Assembly (NCBI GenBank): GCA_035259145.1
Contig: DATFWQ010000109.1
Coordinates: 1 to 7,507, forward strand
Reading direction: 5' to 3'
Source of the DNA: CF-161 sp035259145
Lineage (GTDB): Bacteria > Chloroflexota > Dormibacteria > Dormibacterales > Dormibacteraceae
Length of the DNA stretch: 7,507 nt
A model generated the notes under the pieces. That model was not told where the DNA came from. It was given only the letters and a program-made list of their open reading frames with translations, and did no database searches. A program made the position numbers and the translations under genes. Positions 6,138-7,507 of this stretch are shown here, piece after piece. Each line of letters opens with the position of its first letter. Position 1 is the stretch's first letter.

Positions 6138-6572
6138 TGCCGTGAGCTTTGCGGGTCAGAGGAGGCGGCGCTCAGCCCCACCCAGCCCGCCAGGCAGAGG
6201 CGAGCACGGGCAAGCGAACGTCGTATGCGTCCGGGCTCAGGATGCGCTACGGGCGCTCAGATCGACGGCACCGACGGGGGAGGGCCATCGGGATACCCTC
6301 CCCCCAGCGCGGCTGCCAGCCTGGCCCAGGACAGGGGTTCTGAAACGCACGTATGCCGCCGCGTCAGATTGCTCATTCAATGGGGTGCCTGGGACTCAGA
6401 GGGCCTCTGGCCCACGGCCGGTCTAAGGCCTGGGCGCACGCTGCCCACCGCTACCGCTTACGGCGGAATCGCCGTCAGCCTCGACTAGAGGCAACTCGTC
6501 ATCCACCCTCACAGTCTCCCAACGATCGTCGCCGGCAAGTCAGGCCGCCCCCAACCAGATCGGCCACTCCTT
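6138..6572. other. Spacer without a recognisable gene
   Basis: Several short frames on both strands are open, but none shows a domain. It contains the hairpin at 6276-6304 and a cluster of GGCC-type short dyads around 6398-6432. A group II intron domain V-like sequence begins just to the right, so part of this stretch may be old intron or flanking mobile DNA; I cannot prove it. Confidence 0.4.
6276..6304. terminator. Strong GC hairpin, possible terminator
   Basis: Perfect 9-bp stem GGGGGAGGG (6276-6284) / CCCTCCCCC (6296-6304) with an 11-nt loop. It lies 138 bp after the hydrolase stop and has no T-run, so intrinsic termination is only possible, not shown. Confidence 0.25.
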
Positions 6573-6579
6573 CCGCCGC

Positions 6580-6613
6580 AAACCGGACGTGCGGCGGTGC
6601 CCGCAGCCGGCTC
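6580..6613 (-). ncRNA. Group II intron domain V-like sequence (solo remnant)
   Basis: On the minus strand, a 34-nt segment from GAGCCGG to CCGGTTT has exactly the length and layout of group II intron domain V. The AGC triad is at positions 2-4, pairing with GUU (A-U, G.U, C-G). An ACGT bulge-side motif sits at positions 24-27, as in the Ll.LtrB domain V. The outer 7-bp helix and an inner 5-bp helix (TGCGG/CCGCA) also form. The tip loop is not a GNRA tetraloop, which suggests decay. No intron reverse transcriptase lies upstream on that strand; an unrelated plus-strand gene occupies 6697-7200. The same bases form a plus-strand inverted repeat CCGCCGCA/TGCGGCGG (6573-6597), so a simple hairpin is the alternative reading. 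Confidence 0.45.
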
Positions 6614-6696
6614 ATGCCGCCAAGACGCCCGACCGGTCGCGACCGAACTCACGGGACACTGGACCCCCATACTCTCCGCAACGGTTGAGGTGAATC

Positions 6697-7200
6697 GTGC
6701 CGCTCGACGTGCTCTTGTGGTCCTTTCTGGCTTCCTTCGTGATTCACATCATCGACGAGACGGTGATGAATGGGGGCTTCGTTCAGTGGTTCCGGACCAG
6801 CTTCTGGCCGACCTACACGGCGCGGATGAATTTCTGGTTCAATGGCAGCGCCGTCGTGGCGATCGCCGGCAGCAATGTGCTCGCTGACCTCCGCGGCGGT
6901 CATTGGGTCATCCTGGCCCTGATCTGGCCGTTCGGGTTCGCTCTCCACGGCATCACCCTGCACCTCTTCTGGACGATCCGGCAGCGGAACCTCTCCCCAG
7001 GACTCGTGACGAGCGTGCTGTACTGGATCATGGCGTACTTCTTCGTGAGGTACGGTCTCCTAACCAGGCAGATCGATGCTTCCGACTTTTGGACTGGCGT
7101 ACTGCTCGGCGTGCTGACCGTCGGCGTCTTCCTCACGTTCGTCCCAACCATGGTGGTGCCGCGCATGATCCGCTCACGGATGCAGCAAACGACCGACTAG
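6697..7200 (+). CDS. HXXEE-type integral membrane protein
   Basis: A 167-residue protein with about five hydrophobic segments (roughly 4-20, 47-63, 69-92, 103-122, 132-153). It resembles HXXEE-domain proteins: an early membrane motif H17-I-I-D20-E21 in place of the canonical H-x-x-E-E, a central HGITLHLFWTIRQR with paired histidines, and N-L-S-P-G-L-V-T (98-105), matching the family's Y-S-P-G-L-V-T block. The biochemical role of the family is unknown; clustered His and acidic residues in membrane helices suggest metal or active-site chemistry, which is inference. The GTG start has a good ribosome site (GAGGTGA, 6687-6693). No operon partner; the palindrome 37 bp downstream could end its transcript. 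The D-for-E change makes the family call moderate. Confidence 0.65.
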   Translation: MPLDVLLWSFLASFVIHIIDETVMNGGFVQWFRTSFWPTYTARMNFWFNGSAVVAIAGSNVLADLRGGHWVILALIWPFGFALHGITLHLFWTIRQRNLSPGLVTSVLYWIMAYFFVRYGLLTRQIDASDFWTGVLLGVLTVGVFLTFVPTMVVPRMIRSRMQQTTD

Positions 7201-7237
7201 ACGGGGCCCCAAGCCCAGCCAGGGGTCGCATACTGGC

Positions 7238-7288
7238 CTAGTGTCCTGGTACTGAGGTGCGCGACGAACTTCGGTACCAGGACACTAG
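7238..7288. mobile_element. 51-bp palindromic mini-element (MITE-like, IS630-type ends)
   Basis: Perfect 15-bp arms CTAGTGTCCTGGTAC / GTACCAGGACACTAG. The 21-bp centre is itself mostly palindromic, with only a few mismatches or wobble pairs. Both ends lie in CTAG, with TA at 7239-7240 and 7286-7287, the dinucleotide duplicated by IS630 elements. Read outward-in from 7287, the arm matches the neighbouring IS630 end at 21 of the first 26 positions, including TAGTGTCCTG exactly. It looks like two ends of an IS630 relative joined without an interior. As RNA it would form a strong hairpin after the HXXEE gene. Confidence 0.68.
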
Positions 7289-7506
7289 TGTCCTGTCTCC
7301 GAAATTCGTTGGCAAAAGCGACGGATGCTGGCGAGGATCTGGTCGGCGGTCTTGATCCACACGAATGGCTTGGGGTTCTCGTTGTGAATCGCGACGAACA
7401 GCCTGAGGGCATCCTCCAGCTCGCGGGTGCTGCGGTGGGTTCCTCGCCTGATCTGTTTTTCGGTCAGGATCGCGAACCAGCGTTCGACCTGGTTGATCCA
7501 AGAGCC
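7285..7506 (-). CDS. IS630 family transposase, C-terminal part
   Basis: The last 73 residues of a DDE transposase, entering from beyond the right edge. It begins GSWINQVERWFAILTEKQ, in which the Glu of N-Q-V-E matches the third catalytic acidic residue of the IS630/Tc1-mariner superfamily. It continues with IRRGTHRSTRELEDALR, HNENPKPFVWIKTADQIL and RFCQRISETGH, all standard for the actinobacterial-type IS630 C-terminus. No frameshift or internal stop appears in this part. The last sense codon is made by the element's terminal bases, and the stop codon (TAG at 7287-7285) is supplied by the TA target plus the neighbouring base. Whether the whole transposase is intact cannot be seen. Confidence 0.9.
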   Translation of the reverse strand, partial: GSWINQVERWFAILTEKQIRRGTHRSTRELEDALRLFVAIHNENPKPFVWIKTADQILASIRRFCQRISETGH

Positions 7507-7507
7507 A
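7286..7507 (-). mobile_element. IS630-family insertion sequence, one end (truncated by window edge)
   Basis: The element starts after TA at 7286-7287 with GTGTCCTGTCTCCGAAATTC as its terminal sequence and carries the 3' end of a transposase reading toward this end. Target TA within CTAG is the known preference of IS630. The other terminal repeat lies outside the window. Confidence 0.8.

Noticed and set aside
1..7507. CRISPR array or intact tRNA/rRNA genes
   Set aside because: No regularly spaced direct repeats seen, and no complete cloverleaf or rRNA signature found by reading.

Overview
This is a GC-rich window (roughly 63-65% by eye) from a bacterium that is probably an Actinomycetota-like soil organism. 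That placement is inferred from the base composition, the GC-rich third codon positions and the protein families present; no rRNA or other phylogenetic marker is in the window. It looks like an accessory stretch: small stress and detoxification genes separated by long non-coding or decayed spacers, with mobile-element remains.

Left part (1-3400). Positions 1-518 hold no gene I recognise. An AlkA-like DNA-3-methyladenine glycosylase follows (519-1175, +) and converges on a translationally coupled minus-strand pair: SRPBCC/AHSA1 (2099-1647), then ArsR (1650-1279), with stop and start overlapping as ATGA. Divergent from this pair is a DUF899 thioredoxin-fold protein (2192-2911, +), whose stop overlaps the start of a frameshifted DUF2182 membrane-protein gene (2911-3398, +). 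The 92-bp divergent gap carries two matching palindromes of the form GCAAC-N5-GTTGC, with dyad centres 33 bp apart. They are good candidates for ArsR operators controlling both arms.

Middle (3358-5267). Positions 3358-4338 look like a graveyard: an antisense VOC/glyoxalase remnant with a stop and a frameshift, a tRNA T-arm-like sequence, a possible cupin tail and a DDE-transposase shard. Next is an intact DHFR/RibD-C-like reductase (4959-4339, -), then a 308-bp divergent spacer.

Right part (5268-7507). An alpha/beta hydrolase (5268-6137, +) is followed by about 560 bp without a gene. That spacer holds a strong hairpin and, on the minus strand, a 34-nt sequence that matches group II intron domain V position by position. 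An HXXEE-type membrane protein (6697-7200, +) comes next. The window ends in a 51-bp near-perfect palindrome built from IS630-like ends, abutting the start of an IS630-family element whose transposase C-terminus runs off the right edge.

The only genes with a clear functional link are ArsR, SRPBCC, DUF899 and DUF2182, which form one divergently organised, probably ArsR-controlled module. The rest appear to be independent single-gene units.
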